Part shown: positions 8,384-17,300 of the stretch, in pieces
Position numbering within the stretch: position 1 is the stretch's first letter
Layout of the letters: every line of letters starts with the position of its first letter
DNA from: an uncultured Alphaproteobacteria bacterium
GTDB lineage: Bacteria; Pseudomonadota; Alphaproteobacteria; RF32; CAG-239
Direction: 5' to 3'
DNA length: 53,141 nt
Assembly: GCA_944393685.1 (NCBI GenBank)
Contig: CALYAW010000009.1
Span: forward strand, 1 to 53,141
Made by a program: the position numbers and the translations under genes
Notes under the pieces: generated by a model
The model's input: the letters and a program-made list of their open reading frames with translations, nothing else
Told to the model about the DNA's origin: nothing
The model's database searches: none

Positions 8384-9802
8384 TTAAAATCTGAAGTCGC
8401 GGCTGCCTTGTTCAATCTTTGTAAGATTGTCCGTAACAATCTTTTGGACTTTTTCTTTGGGAATGCTTCCAATTTCTTTCTTTATCAGCTCCTCGCCAAT
8501 TTTGCGCGTTTCGGGAGAGGCATAATCAACCAAATATTCTTTAAGCGTCATAATGGCGTTCGGATGACAGCAGTTTTGGATTTGTTTGCTTTTGCAGAGA
8601 GCCATAAAACGGTCTCCGGTTCGTCCTTCTCGATAACATGCCGTGCAAAAACTTGGTAAATAGCCGATTTGCATCAACCAACGGATAACTTCGTCTAATG
8701 TACGCTTGTCACTAACATCAAATTGTGAGGAGTTTTCTTCTTCCGGTTCCGGTTCTGCGTAGCCTCCGACACTAGTCTTGGAGCCGCCACTGATTTGAGA
8801 GATGCCAAGATGCAAAACTCGTTCTCTACACGATTGACTCTCTCTGGTGGATATAATCATTCCTGTATAAGGAACTGAAATGCGAATACATGCTACTATC
8901 TTGGCAAAAGTATCATCATCAATACCATTGTCAAATGCAGAAGGATCTATGTCGTCGGCGTGTTTTATACGTGGTACGCTGATAGTGTGCGGACCCACAC
9001 CGTGAACAGCTTCCAAATGCTCTGCATGCATCAGGAGGCCGGCAAATTCGTAACGGTATTTTTCTAAGCCGAATAAAACACCTAGTCCTACATCGTCAAT
9101 GCCTCCTTCCATAGCTCTGTCCATGGCTTCGGTATGATAAGCATAATTATGTTTAGGTCCTGTCGGATGAAGTTGCTCGTAACTTTCTTTATGATATGTT
9201 TCCTGAAATAAAATATAAGTACCTATGCCGGCTTCTTTGAGCTTGCGATAGTTTTCGACCGTGGTTGCGGCAATATTAACATTGACGCGGCGAATTGCTC
9301 CATTCTTATGTTTTATGGAATAAATGGTCTTGATTGATTCAAGAATATATTCAATCGGGTTATTGATGGGATCTTCTCCGGCCTCAAGCGCTAAACGTTT
9401 GTGTCCCATGTCTTGCAAAGCTATTACTTCTTTTTTTATCTCTTCTTGAGTCATTTTTTTGCGCGCAATATGCTTGTTTTTGGCGTGATAAGGGCAATAG
9501 ACACAACCATTGACGCAATAGTTTGATAAATACAAAGGGGCAAACAAGACTATGCGGTTGCCGTAAAAATCTTTTTTTATTTGCTCCGCAAGAGCATAGA
9601 TTTTATTAATTTTGTCGGTATTCTCGCATGCCAAAAGAACAGAGGCTTCTCGGTGCGTTAAACCTTTGCGCTGTTTGGCTTTTTCTATAATCTCGTCAAT
9701 AAGTTTAAGATTGTTTTTGTTGATATCGGCATAAGCCAATGTTTCCATGATTTCATCATGATTGATAAATTCTTCCGCTTTGAGCGAAGAGGGATTGTAC
9801 AT
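8384..9802 (-). CDS. hydG: [FeFe]-hydrogenase maturase HydG (radical SAM tyrosine lyase)
   Basis: A 472-residue radical-SAM enzyme. It cleaves tyrosine to make the CO and cyanide ligands of the [FeFe]-hydrogenase H-cluster. The SAM-cluster motif CxxxCxxC is at C96/C100/C103. The C-terminal auxiliary-cluster motif CxxC-x22-C is at C386, C389 and C412, followed by the 'GRTGDRFM' context. This C-terminal motif and the length separate HydG from the shorter ThiH. The start follows AAGGAAG. The regulator-like gene at 9857-10117 is upstream in the same operon. HydE, HydF and the hydrogenase itself are not in the window. Confidence 0.95.
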   Translation of the reverse strand: MYNPSSLKAEEFINHDEIMETLAYADINKNNLKLIDEIIEKAKQRKGLTHREASVLLACENTDKINKIYALAEQIKKDFYGNRIVLFAPLYLSNYCVNGCVYCPYHAKNKHIARKKMTQEEIKKEVIALQDMGHKRLALEAGEDPINNPIEYILESIKTIYSIKHKNGAIRRVNVNIAATTVENYRKLKEAGIGTYILFQETYHKESYEQLHPTGPKHNYAYHTEAMDRAMEGGIDDVGLGVLFGLEKYRYEFAGLLMHAEHLEAVHGVGPHTISVPRIKHADDIDPSAFDNGIDDDTFAKIVACIRISVPYTGMIISTRESQSCRERVLHLGISQISGGSKTSVGGYAEPEPEEENSSQFDVSDKRTLDEVIRWLMQIGYLPSFCTACYREGRTGDRFMALCKSKQIQNCCHPNAIMTLKEYLVDYASPETRKIGEELIKKEIGSIPKEKVQKIVTDNLTKIEQGSRDFRF

Positions 9803-9856
9803 TTTGCTTCCTTTCTTTGGGGTCAGAACGAATCTTTCCCGTCAGTTAATATGTTA

Positions 9857-10117
9857 CTAATTCTCGCAGATACAAGTTCCAGAGATGGCTGTTTTGGCGC
9901 TGACACCTTTGAGCTTTCCGATTTTGCCGGAAATGGCATTAATCGTGTCGGCATCGGCATCTACGGCAATACTCATGACACTGATATTTTTGGCTCGATA
10001 GGGAATTCCCATACGACCAATAATAAATTGGCGGTTCTCGTGCAGAATTTCGTTAAGAGCGTCTACTGAGTTATAGTCTTCGACAATTATGCCGATAATT
10101 GCAACGCGTGTGTCCAT
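9857..10117 (-). CDS. TM1266-type iron-only hydrogenase system regulator (ACT-like)
   Basis: An 86-residue protein matching the TM1266 family, annotated elsewhere as putative iron-only hydrogenase system regulator. It looks like a single ACT-type domain: 'RVAIIGIIVED' forms the first strand, 'IGRMGIPYR' the central part and a conserved 'CICEN'-like cysteine tail ends it. AAGGAG lies 7 nt before ATG. It precedes hydG by 54 nt and probably shares its promoter. Members usually neighbour hyd maturation genes, which is the case here; no biochemical role is established from sequence. Confidence 0.85.
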   Translation of the reverse strand: MDTRVAIIGIIVEDYNSVDALNEILHENRQFIIGRMGIPYRAKNISVMSIAVDADADTINAISGKIGKLKGVSAKTAISGTCICEN

Positions 10118-10146
10118 TTTGCTTCTCCTTGTGTAATTGTATTCGT

Positions 10147-10175
10147 AATATAGCGCGGATGATTCGATTATTCAA
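10147..10175 (-). promoter_or_regulatory. Promoter of the TM1266-hydG operon
   Basis: On the minus strand TTGAAT and TATATT are 17 nt apart. The -35 overlaps the stop region of the preceding helicase gene. A GANTC site (GATTC, 10161-10165), the target of the CcrM encoded here, lies within the spacer. Confidence 0.55.
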
Positions 10176-11679
10176 CAAAAGTTTTTAGCTTTTCTATGCG
10201 ATTGATATTAAAACTGCGTTGTTCTTGTCTTTGTATACAAAAAGACAGTACGTTTTCATTTTTTATACGGATGGGAATAATAATGCGCTTGGAAAGTTCA
10301 CCATTGGTTTTTCTGTAACTGATTTCTAACTTTTGGTGATTGAGTATGGCTTGCTTGAGAAATTGTGTTTTTTGGATAAGTGGCATCGGCGGCTTATTAA
10401 CACTATTCATGAATGATACAATCTTTGGGTCTGTTGATATGTGATTGGCAGAGATTGATTTTTCTAATCTTAGGCCGCCGAATGATGTGCAGCGGCTAAG
10501 CGCAACATATAGTTGTCCTGTTGCAAATGTGCCGTCTCCAACATTCAAATTGATATAATCAAATGTTTTACCTTGGCTTTTGTGAATAGTCACTGCCCAT
10601 GCCAAACGTATCGGAAATTGAGTGAAACAGCCGATTACATCGGAAATGATTTCTTTATCACAAAGAGAATATTTGTATATTTCCCACGTATAAGGAAATA
10701 CATCAACAAGTTGTTTGTTGTTTTGAAGACGAATACGCAGATAACGAATTCTATCCGTGTTGATTTTGATTTCTTCAATCTTGCCAAGGCTGCCGTTTAC
10801 CCAGCGTTTTTTGCTATCGTTATTCAGAAACATGATTTGCGCTCCAACTTTTAGCTTAAGTGTTTCAGAGGTCGGAAAACTATCTTTTTGAAAGTTGCCT
10901 TCTATGTTGGCTTCGGATATGTAGGCTGGGCTTTCTAGTTGTTCTAAGGCTTGTGAATTTATTTCATCGGCAAGCAGGTTGGTGGTTGTCAGATTAATAT
11001 AAAACTCATTTTGAGGAAGGGAAGCATTTGAACGAGAATTAAGTAACTCAATATCTTTTTTTGTTGCCATATTGCGGCGAATACGTCCTAAAAGATTAAT
11101 AAAATCTGCATCTTTCTGACGGTATATTTTAGTTAATTCTATTATATGAAAACTAATGTTTCGGAAAACCTCGGCACTAAAAAAATAGGCTGAATCATAA
11201 CGAGAGGAAAAAAAAGATTGTTCTGCCGAAGAAATTACCGGAGGAAGTTGATATAAATCACCAACCAAAACAAGTTGCACTCCGCCAAAAGCTTCTTCTT
11301 TTGCAGGACCGTAAAGTCTCAAAAAAACATCAATACAATCGAGAATATCCGCTCTAAGCATGGAGACTTCGTCTATGATGAGAGTTTGGAGTTCTTTATA
11401 TATGCGTTTGGTGCGAGGTTGAATTTCAGAATTTTTGATTTTTTCTGGAGTTACGTTAATCGGAAAACCAAAAAAACGATGTATGGTTTGTCCCTGCACA
11501 TTAAGTGCTGCTACACCTGTCGGAGCAACAACAACCAAATTTTTGGAGCTATGTTGGCGACAATATTCAAGCAGGGTTGATTTTCCCGTTCCGGCGCTGC
11601 CGGTGATGAACAGATGTTTGTTACTATTGCACAAAAGCTCAACAGCATCATTAAATTCTGGTGTTTTTTCAAGTTGCAT
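10168..11679 (-). CDS. Pif1-like superfamily 1 helicase with C-terminal WYL-like domain
   Basis: A 503-residue protein. Walker A is 'TGSAGTGKST' (about 26-35), Walker B/motif II 'IIDEVSML', then 'LVGDLYQLPPV', and C-terminal SF1 motifs 'AVTIHKSQGKTF' and 'YVALSRC'. These are Pif1/RecD-like helicase features. The last about 67 residues (437-503) read as a WYL-like ligand-binding module, with 'LEISYR' followed by basic/proline strands and 'RSFNINRI'. The start at 11679 (GGAAA upstream) is preferred over the longer frame from 11793, which would run into slyX. It probably acts on DNA forks or R-loops; the WYL part may sense nucleic acid or nucleotide. Confidence 0.8.
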   Translation of the reverse strand: MQLEKTPEFNDAVELLCNSNKHLFITGSAGTGKSTLLEYCRQHSSKNLVVVAPTGVAALNVQGQTIHRFFGFPINVTPEKIKNSEIQPRTKRIYKELQTLIIDEVSMLRADILDCIDVFLRLYGPAKEEAFGGVQLVLVGDLYQLPPVISSAEQSFFSSRYDSAYFFSAEVFRNISFHIIELTKIYRQKDADFINLLGRIRRNMATKKDIELLNSRSNASLPQNEFYINLTTTNLLADEINSQALEQLESPAYISEANIEGNFQKDSFPTSETLKLKVGAQIMFLNNDSKKRWVNGSLGKIEEIKINTDRIRYLRIRLQNNKQLVDVFPYTWEIYKYSLCDKEIISDVIGCFTQFPIRLAWAVTIHKSQGKTFDYINLNVGDGTFATGQLYVALSRCTSFGGLRLEKSISANHISTDPKIVSFMNSVNKPPMPLIQKTQFLKQAILNHQKLEISYRKTNGELSKRIIIPIRIKNENVLSFCIQRQEQRSFNINRIEKLKTFVE

Positions 11680-11753
11680 TGTTGTTTCCGGTTGTAAATA
11701 TTTGAAACGATGATAACATAACCTTAAAACAGAACAAGAGGAATAAAACAGAT

Positions 11754-11957
11754 ATGCAATCCGATGAAGATAGACTGATTTTGATTGAAACAACTTTGGC
11801 TAATCAAGAAAAAATGCTTGATGAGCTTAATGCGGTGATTATTGAACAAGGACGAAAAATAGAGTATTTGATCAAGCAAAATCGTTATTTGTTGAATTTG
11901 GCAGAAGAAAATGGTGTTAAACCCCTTAGTGAAGAAACGCCTCCTCCTCATTATTAG
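11754..11957 (+). CDS. slyX: SlyX family protein
   Basis: A 67-residue acidic coiled-coil protein. The heptad-rich region covers residues 5-50 and the C-terminus is 'EETPPPHY', the hallmark ending of SlyX. GAGGA lies about 12 nt before the ATG. Function is unknown across the family despite the name. It is divergent from the helicase gene and convergent with the phosphatase gene, 2 nt apart at the 3' ends. Confidence 0.9.
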   Translation: MQSDEDRLILIETTLANQEKMLDELNAVIIEQGRKIEYLIKQNRYLLNLAEENGVKPLSEETPPPHY

Positions 11958-11959
11958 TG

Positions 11960-12547
11960 TTAATGTATAAAACCAAGATATTGCCAATCAGGGTGAGAAT
12001 AACTAATATGTACAATTGAACCATTTTGAATATCTGTTATATCTATCCCCAAATTCATAAGGGTTTGTGAAATGGTGATGCCGTGTCCGGAAATAGCCAG
12101 ATTTTGGTAAGTGGTTTCGCATGCGTAGTGTGTCAGAGCTTCAATAATGCGTTGTCGAACTTCATTTTTGCTTTCTCCGCCGAGAAAACGAATGTTTTTG
12201 TTTTGATATAACGGATTGCGCCACAAAGAATAGGTTTTTGCATATTTTTTTTCTGCTAATGAAATATGCATTCCTTCAATGATTCCCATGTTAACTTCAA
12301 TAAAACGATGATCTATGAAAATAGGTACATTGAGGTATTTTTGGACAATTTTTGATGTTTCTAAAGCTCGGCGCATCGGGCTTGATATGATAACTTCTAT
12401 GTGTTTGTCCAGCAAGCATTGACCTACATTATGGGCTTGACGGATACCGTTTGATGTCAGCCTGCCGTTGAATCTTTGGCCTTGGATGTGACCGCTGACA
12501 TTAAATGGACATTCGCCGTGCCTGAATATGTAAAAATGTTTTTCCAT
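11960..12547 (-). CDS. Histidine phosphatase family protein (phosphoglycerate-mutase-like)
   Basis: A 195-residue branch-1 histidine phosphatase. The catalytic 'RHGE' is at residues 9-12 and 'SSPMRRALET' at about 55-64. A second catalytic histidine occurs in 'AISGHGITI' near 150. It removes phosphate from small molecules; the substrate (alpha-ribazole phosphate, phosphoglycerate or other) cannot be assigned. Length is typical of the family. Confidence 0.87.
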   Translation of the reverse strand: MEKHFYIFRHGECPFNVSGHIQGQRFNGRLTSNGIRQAHNVGQCLLDKHIEVIISSPMRRALETSKIVQKYLNVPIFIDHRFIEVNMGIIEGMHISLAEKKYAKTYSLWRNPLYQNKNIRFLGGESKNEVRQRIIEALTHYACETTYQNLAISGHGITISQTLMNLGIDITDIQNGSIVHISYSHPDWQYLGFIH

Positions 12548-12615
12548 TTTTTATCCATTATATGTTTTTGAAAATTATATGGTGGTTTGGGAGATGTTTT
12601 TTAAGATATAAGTGA

Positions 12616-12643
12616 TTGCGAATCTTAAAAATAAGGCTATACT
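12616..12643 (+). promoter_or_regulatory. Promoter of the S66 peptidase gene
   Basis: TTGCGA and TATACT are separated by 16 nt, about 35 nt upstream of the start codon. Confidence 0.5.
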
Positions 12644-12677
12644 TTCGGCAAGGAATGTTGCTTAAAGGAGATTGAAA

Positions 12678-13658
12678 ATGGAAAAAATTATTCCCGCAAA
12701 ATTATGTTCAGGTGATGAAATTCGTGTTGTTGCTCCGTCTACCGGATTGAAAATTATAGGTCCTGACAGTCGGGCCAACGCAGCTGCTCGGTTTGCGGAA
12801 ATGGGGCTTAAAGTAAGTTTTGCTAAAAATACAAATGATGAGAATTTCGACCGTTTCGGAACATCAGATATACAAAAACGTGTCGATGATATAATGGATG
12901 CTTTTGTTGATAGTAAAGTTAAAGCAATTTTTACAATTATCGGTGGCTTTAATTCTAACCAGTTGTTGCCATACTTGGATTATAATCTGATTAAGAAAAA
13001 TCCAAAAATTATTTGCGGTTTTTCGGATATTACGGCTTTGCTTAATGGAATCTATGCTCAAACCGGTCTGGTTACGTTTTTGGGTCCTCATTATAGTTCG
13101 TTCGGCATGAAGCATGGGTTTGATTATACTTGGGATATGATGAAAAAAATGCTTATGGGAGAGGCCAAAGCCGAAATTAAGCCTTCGGCAGAATGGAGTG
13201 ACGATTTGTGGTTTATTAATCAGGATGAAAGAACTTTTATTCCCAATAATGGCTATTGGGTGTTGCATGAAGGAGAAGCAAGCGGACGTCTTGTAGGGGG
13301 TAATCTTTGTACGCAGATTTTGCTTTTGGGGTCTGCTTATTGGCCCGGTTTTAAGGAAGACACTGTTTTGTTGGTGGAAGATACTTCTGGTTCAGACGGT
13401 AAAACGTTTTTGCGTAATTTGCAGGCATTGGCTTATCAACCTGATTTTGACAAAGTTAAGGGTGTCGTTATCGGACGGTTTCAAAAAGGTTCACAAATCA
13501 GTCGAGAGGACTTGGTGTATATTGTCAATAGTATTCCTCAGCTGAAAAATATTCCGATTTTAGCTAATGTGGATTTTGGTCATACAACCCCCATGTTGAC
13601 ACTGCCTATCGGCGGAGTTGCAAAAATAACGTCTAAGGGATTATGGATTGAGATATAA
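12678..13658 (+). CDS. S66 family peptidase (LD-carboxypeptidase/MccF-like)
   Basis: A 326-residue serine peptidase of the LdcA/MccF fold. The nucleophile elbow is 'GFSDIT' near residue 115, preceded by 'IGGFNSNQLLPYLD'; the catalytic histidine is in 'VDFGHTTPM' near the C-terminus. The 'GGFNS' and 'LGPHYSSFG' stretches resemble MccF-type members more than muropeptide LdcA. The ATG at 12678 has AAAGGAG 7 nt upstream, while the longer frame would need a TTG. It may trim murein tetrapeptides or hydrolyse peptidyl-nucleotide-like amides; context (upstream of rnhB) does not decide. Confidence 0.85.
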   Translation: MEKIIPAKLCSGDEIRVVAPSTGLKIIGPDSRANAAARFAEMGLKVSFAKNTNDENFDRFGTSDIQKRVDDIMDAFVDSKVKAIFTIIGGFNSNQLLPYLDYNLIKKNPKIICGFSDITALLNGIYAQTGLVTFLGPHYSSFGMKHGFDYTWDMMKKMLMGEAKAEIKPSAEWSDDLWFINQDERTFIPNNGYWVLHEGEASGRLVGGNLCTQILLLGSAYWPGFKEDTVLLVEDTSGSDGKTFLRNLQALAYQPDFDKVKGVVIGRFQKGSQISREDLVYIVNSIPQLKNIPILANVDFGHTTPMLTLPIGGVAKITSKGLWIEI

Positions 13659-13693
13659 AAATAAGCGATTTTGATTTGTTTTAAGGAAATTTT

Positions 13694-14326
13694 ATGCCGG
13701 ACTTTGAATGGGAAGATAAGCTCAAAGCAACAACTGTCGGAGTTGATGAGGCCGGACGCGGTCCATGGGCGGGACCTGTTGTTGCCGGAGCTGTGGTTAT
13801 TTTGGATCATAATCTGGATGAATTTTTGCTAAAGGGCCTTAATGATTCTAAAAAACTTTCTGCAAAAAAACGAGAACAATTGTATGAACATTTGTTTGCC
13901 GCTCAAGACAAAGGACAAGTGTTTATTGGTATTGGGATGTCGTCAGTAAAAGAAATTGATGAAAACAATATTTTACAGGCAACTTTTTTAGCTATGCGTC
14001 GTGCTGTCGCTCAGCTGAAAATTCAGCCACAGTATGCCTTAATTGACGGAAATCAAAAGCCTAAAGAATTTTTGTGCGACTGCCATACGGTAATAAAAGG
14101 AGATGCAAAATCTTATTCTATCGCGGCAGCATCTATTATTGCCAAGGTATATAGAGATCGTTTGATGTGTGAATTGGCTCAAAAATATCCGTATTATGGT
14201 TTTGAAAAAAATGCTGGTTATGGTACGCCTGCTCATGTTTCTGGGCTTAGGCTACACGGCGTAACACCTGTGCATCGTCTTTCATATAAGCCAATTCAAA
14301 AATTTTTGCTTAAAAACGCAGGATGA
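13694..14326 (+). CDS. rnhB: Ribonuclease HII
   Basis: A 210-residue enzyme that nicks RNA in RNA-DNA hybrids and at single ribonucleotides. The catalytic acids are in 'VGVDEAGRGPWAGPVV' (DEAGRG, residues 18-23), 'ALIDGNQ' and 'SIAAASIIAKVYRDR'. Length is normal for RNase HII. AAGGA lies 7 nt before the ATG. It follows the S66 peptidase gene by 35 nt, possibly in one transcript. Confidence 0.96.
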   Translation: MPDFEWEDKLKATTVGVDEAGRGPWAGPVVAGAVVILDHNLDEFLLKGLNDSKKLSAKKREQLYEHLFAAQDKGQVFIGIGMSSVKEIDENNILQATFLAMRRAVAQLKIQPQYALIDGNQKPKEFLCDCHTVIKGDAKSYSIAAASIIAKVYRDRLMCELAQKYPYYGFEKNAGYGTPAHVSGLRLHGVTPVHRLSYKPIQKFLLKNAG

Positions 14327-14329
14327 TAC

Positions 14330-14357
14330 TTGACAAAAAATAGACATAATGTATACT
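14330..14357 (+). promoter_or_regulatory. Strong promoter for the 14405 gene
   Basis: TTGACA is separated by 16 nt from TATACT, the closest match to the sigma-70 consensus I noticed in the window. It starts immediately after the rnhB stop. The expected leader is about 40 nt and carries no clear ribosome binding site. Confidence 0.75.
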
Positions 14358-14404
14358 CCGTTTATTAAAAGGTATTTATTGTTAAACAATTTTAAATTTT
14401 AATC

Positions 14405-14761
14405 ATGAAAGAATTTGTAAAGAAATTGCAGCAAACACAGATTGTGATATCGTATTGGACAAACCAGGCGATATTCGTATCGACAGGAGAAAATGAAGAG
14501 GAGCAGCTCGGTATCGGCTTTGAACAAAGAAAAGCTACCATCTCCAAAATGGAGGGTGAGCAGGCTGAGCTTCTTCGAATCTTTGTGGATGTCGAGGGTA
14601 ACTTGTACGCCAAGCTGAGCATTATTTGTGACCGTATAGGTCAGAAGATGGAAGCAGTTTTGGAAGGAGCGACATATGGCGACCGCCAAAAGCATAACAA
14701 CCTCATCCAAGAGGTGAGAGAAAGTTACGCTAGGCTGCGAGCAAAAGTGCATGCGCTGTAA
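14405..14761 (+). CDS. Unrecognised 118-residue protein
   Basis: I do not recognise this protein. It is soluble, has no signal peptide, and mixes a beta-rich N-terminal half ('IVISYWTNQAIFVSTGE') with a helical C-terminal half from about residue 85. It has its own near-consensus promoter and its own terminator. It contains a strong start (ATG) but no Shine-Dalgarno. The last codons overlap the first copy of a 17-bp tandem triplication (14743-14793), and the stop codon is formed at the repeat junction. Expression looks likely; function unknown. Confidence 0.6.
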   Translation: MKEFVKKLQQTQIVISYWTNQAIFVSTGENEEEQLGIGFEQRKATISKMEGEQAELLRIFVDVEGNLYAKLSIICDRIGQKMEAVLEGATYGDRQKHNNLIQEVRESYARLRAKVHAL

Positions 14762-14793
14762 AAGTGCATGCGCTGTAAAAGTGCATACGGTGT
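14743..14793 (+). repeat. 17-bp tandem repeat, three copies
   Basis: Unit AAAAGTGCATGCGCTGT occurs twice exactly (14743-14759, 14760-14776) and a third time with two changes (14777-14793). The first copy is the 3' end of the 14405 gene. A 17-bp period shifts reading frame, so only copy one is translated. Confidence 0.95.
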
Positions 14794-14805
14794 AAAAAAG
14801 TAGAG

Positions 14806-14844
14806 AAAACCGTTGGTTGGAAAGATCAACGGTTTTTTCTTTTT
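14806..14844 (+). terminator. Terminator of the 14405 gene
   Basis: A 10-bp stem AAAACCGTTG/CAACGGTTTT with an 11-nt loop is followed by T-rich sequence. Confidence 0.9.
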
Positions 14845-14859
14845 AAATTTTTGGACTTG

Positions 14860-16021
<1,162 letters not shown>

Positions 16022-16030
16022 AATCTTTTC

Positions 16031-16064
16031 AAAAACGGTTTTTAGAGATAAAAGCCGTTTTTTT
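16031..16064 (+). terminator. Terminator of ccrM
   Basis: An imperfect stem (AAAACGG and CCGTTTT arms extended by T/A runs) ends in T7, 10 nt beyond the ccrM stop. Confidence 0.8.
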
Positions 16065-16163
16065 GATGTTTGAAATATAAAAAATATTGTGTCGATTTAA
16101 TTTATGCTCTATAACAGAATCAACTTAGTATAATTTTACTTGTAAAAGATTGAAATATAAAAA

Positions 16164-17300
16164 ATGCAAAAGTGGCATAAAAAGATAGAAACCAATCAGC
16201 AGAATCTTATGCCCCAACAAAACATCAATCCTTCCGCTGCTCAGAATTATGCGGCGATTGATTTGGGAACCAATTCTTGCAGATTGGTTATTGCAACTCC
16301 TACTCCTACCTCGTTTAGAGTTGTGGAAACTTTTTCAAAAATCACAAGGCTTGGAGAAGGAATTATAAATAATAACGAGCTTTCACGAGCGGCGGTTCGG
16401 CGTACGGTGGGCGCTTTGAAGGTATGTGCCGGCGTCTTGGCGGAATATGCTCCGATTTATCGATCACGCTTTGTGGCAACAGCCGCTTGTCGGCGCGCGG
16501 TTAATTGTCAACCTTTTTTGGAATTGGTAAAAAAAGAAACAGGACTTAGTCTGGAAATTATTTCTTCCAAAGAAGAATCACGTTTGGCGGTGGTTGGGTG
16601 TATTCCTTTATTGTCACGTAATGTAAAAAGAGCTTTGGTTTTTGATATCGGCGGAGGATCAACAGAGATTTCTCTCGCCAGAACAACAAACAGCGGTAAT
16701 ACCTTTATTGAGGGCTTTGTGTCTTTACCATATGGCGTGGTAACTGTTTCGGAGGCTTTCCCATCTCAGGAGATGACGGATTTGGCTTATAATACAATTG
16801 TGGAGCGAACTCATAAGCTGCTATCCGAATTTGAAGAGAAGTATCATATTCGTGAAGCCATAGCTAATCAGGAAATTCAAGTTATCGGGACATCCGGAAC
16901 CGTAACGGTTTTGGGAGCTGTTCACTTAAATTTGCCCAGATATAATCGTTCGGCAGTTGATGGTATCGCCATGAGTAAACAAGATATTGATAATACAATT
17001 GCCAAAATAAAACGTTTGGGTGATGAAGGACGTAGAAGACATCCTTGTATAGGCGCGCCAAAAGCGGATTTGACAATGGCCGGTTGTGCAATTATCGAAG
17101 GGCTGATTACTTTTTGGCCTATTTCGGAAGTAACCGTTGCCGATCGAGGAATTCGCGAGGGAATTTTGCTGGATTTGATGCATGCTCGTAAAAAACACCC
17201 GCGATTTCGTCATCGCGTAAAACAGCGTTACCCATACCCATTTGGAAAAAAACGCAGTTACAAACCGGATAATAAATTTAGAGGAGCTGCCAATGACTGA
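16164..17300 (+). CDS. Ppx/GppA family phosphatase (first tandem copy)
   Basis: A 378-residue member of the ASKHA fold. 'AAIDLGTNSCRLVI' near residue 30 is the first phosphate-binding loop, 'VFDIGGGSTEISL' near residue 165 the second, and 'GTSGTVTVLG' near 240 the third. It hydrolyses polyphosphate or pppGpp. The start is uncertain: 16164 and 16209 are both ATGs without a clear ribosome binding site. A basic tail ('RHRVKQRYPYPFGKKRSYK') is unusual and may bind RNA or polyphosphate. It overlaps the next gene, a paralogue, by 8 nt. Confidence 0.88.
   Translation: MQKWHKKIETNQQNLMPQQNINPSAAQNYAAIDLGTNSCRLVIATPTPTSFRVVETFSKITRLGEGIINNNELSRAAVRRTVGALKVCAGVLAEYAPIYRSRFVATAACRRAVNCQPFLELVKKETGLSLEIISSKEESRLAVVGCIPLLSRNVKRALVFDIGGGSTEISLARTTNSGNTFIEGFVSLPYGVVTVSEAFPSQEMTDLAYNTIVERTHKLLSEFEEKYHIREAIANQEIQVIGTSGTVTVLGAVHLNLPRYNRSAVDGIAMSKQDIDNTIAKIKRLGDEGRRRHPCIGAPKADLTMAGCAIIEGLITFWPISEVTVADRGIREGILLDLMHARKKHPRFRHRVKQRYPYPFGKKRSYKPDNKFRGAAND

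Noticed and set aside
11724..11987. Minus-strand 87-residue frame across slyX
   Set aside because: SlyX is recognised by its EETPPPHY end; the reverse frame has no family features.
14399..14752. Minus-strand 117-residue frame opposite the 14405 gene
   Set aside because: No ribosome binding site or promoter on that strand; the plus strand has both promoter and terminator.
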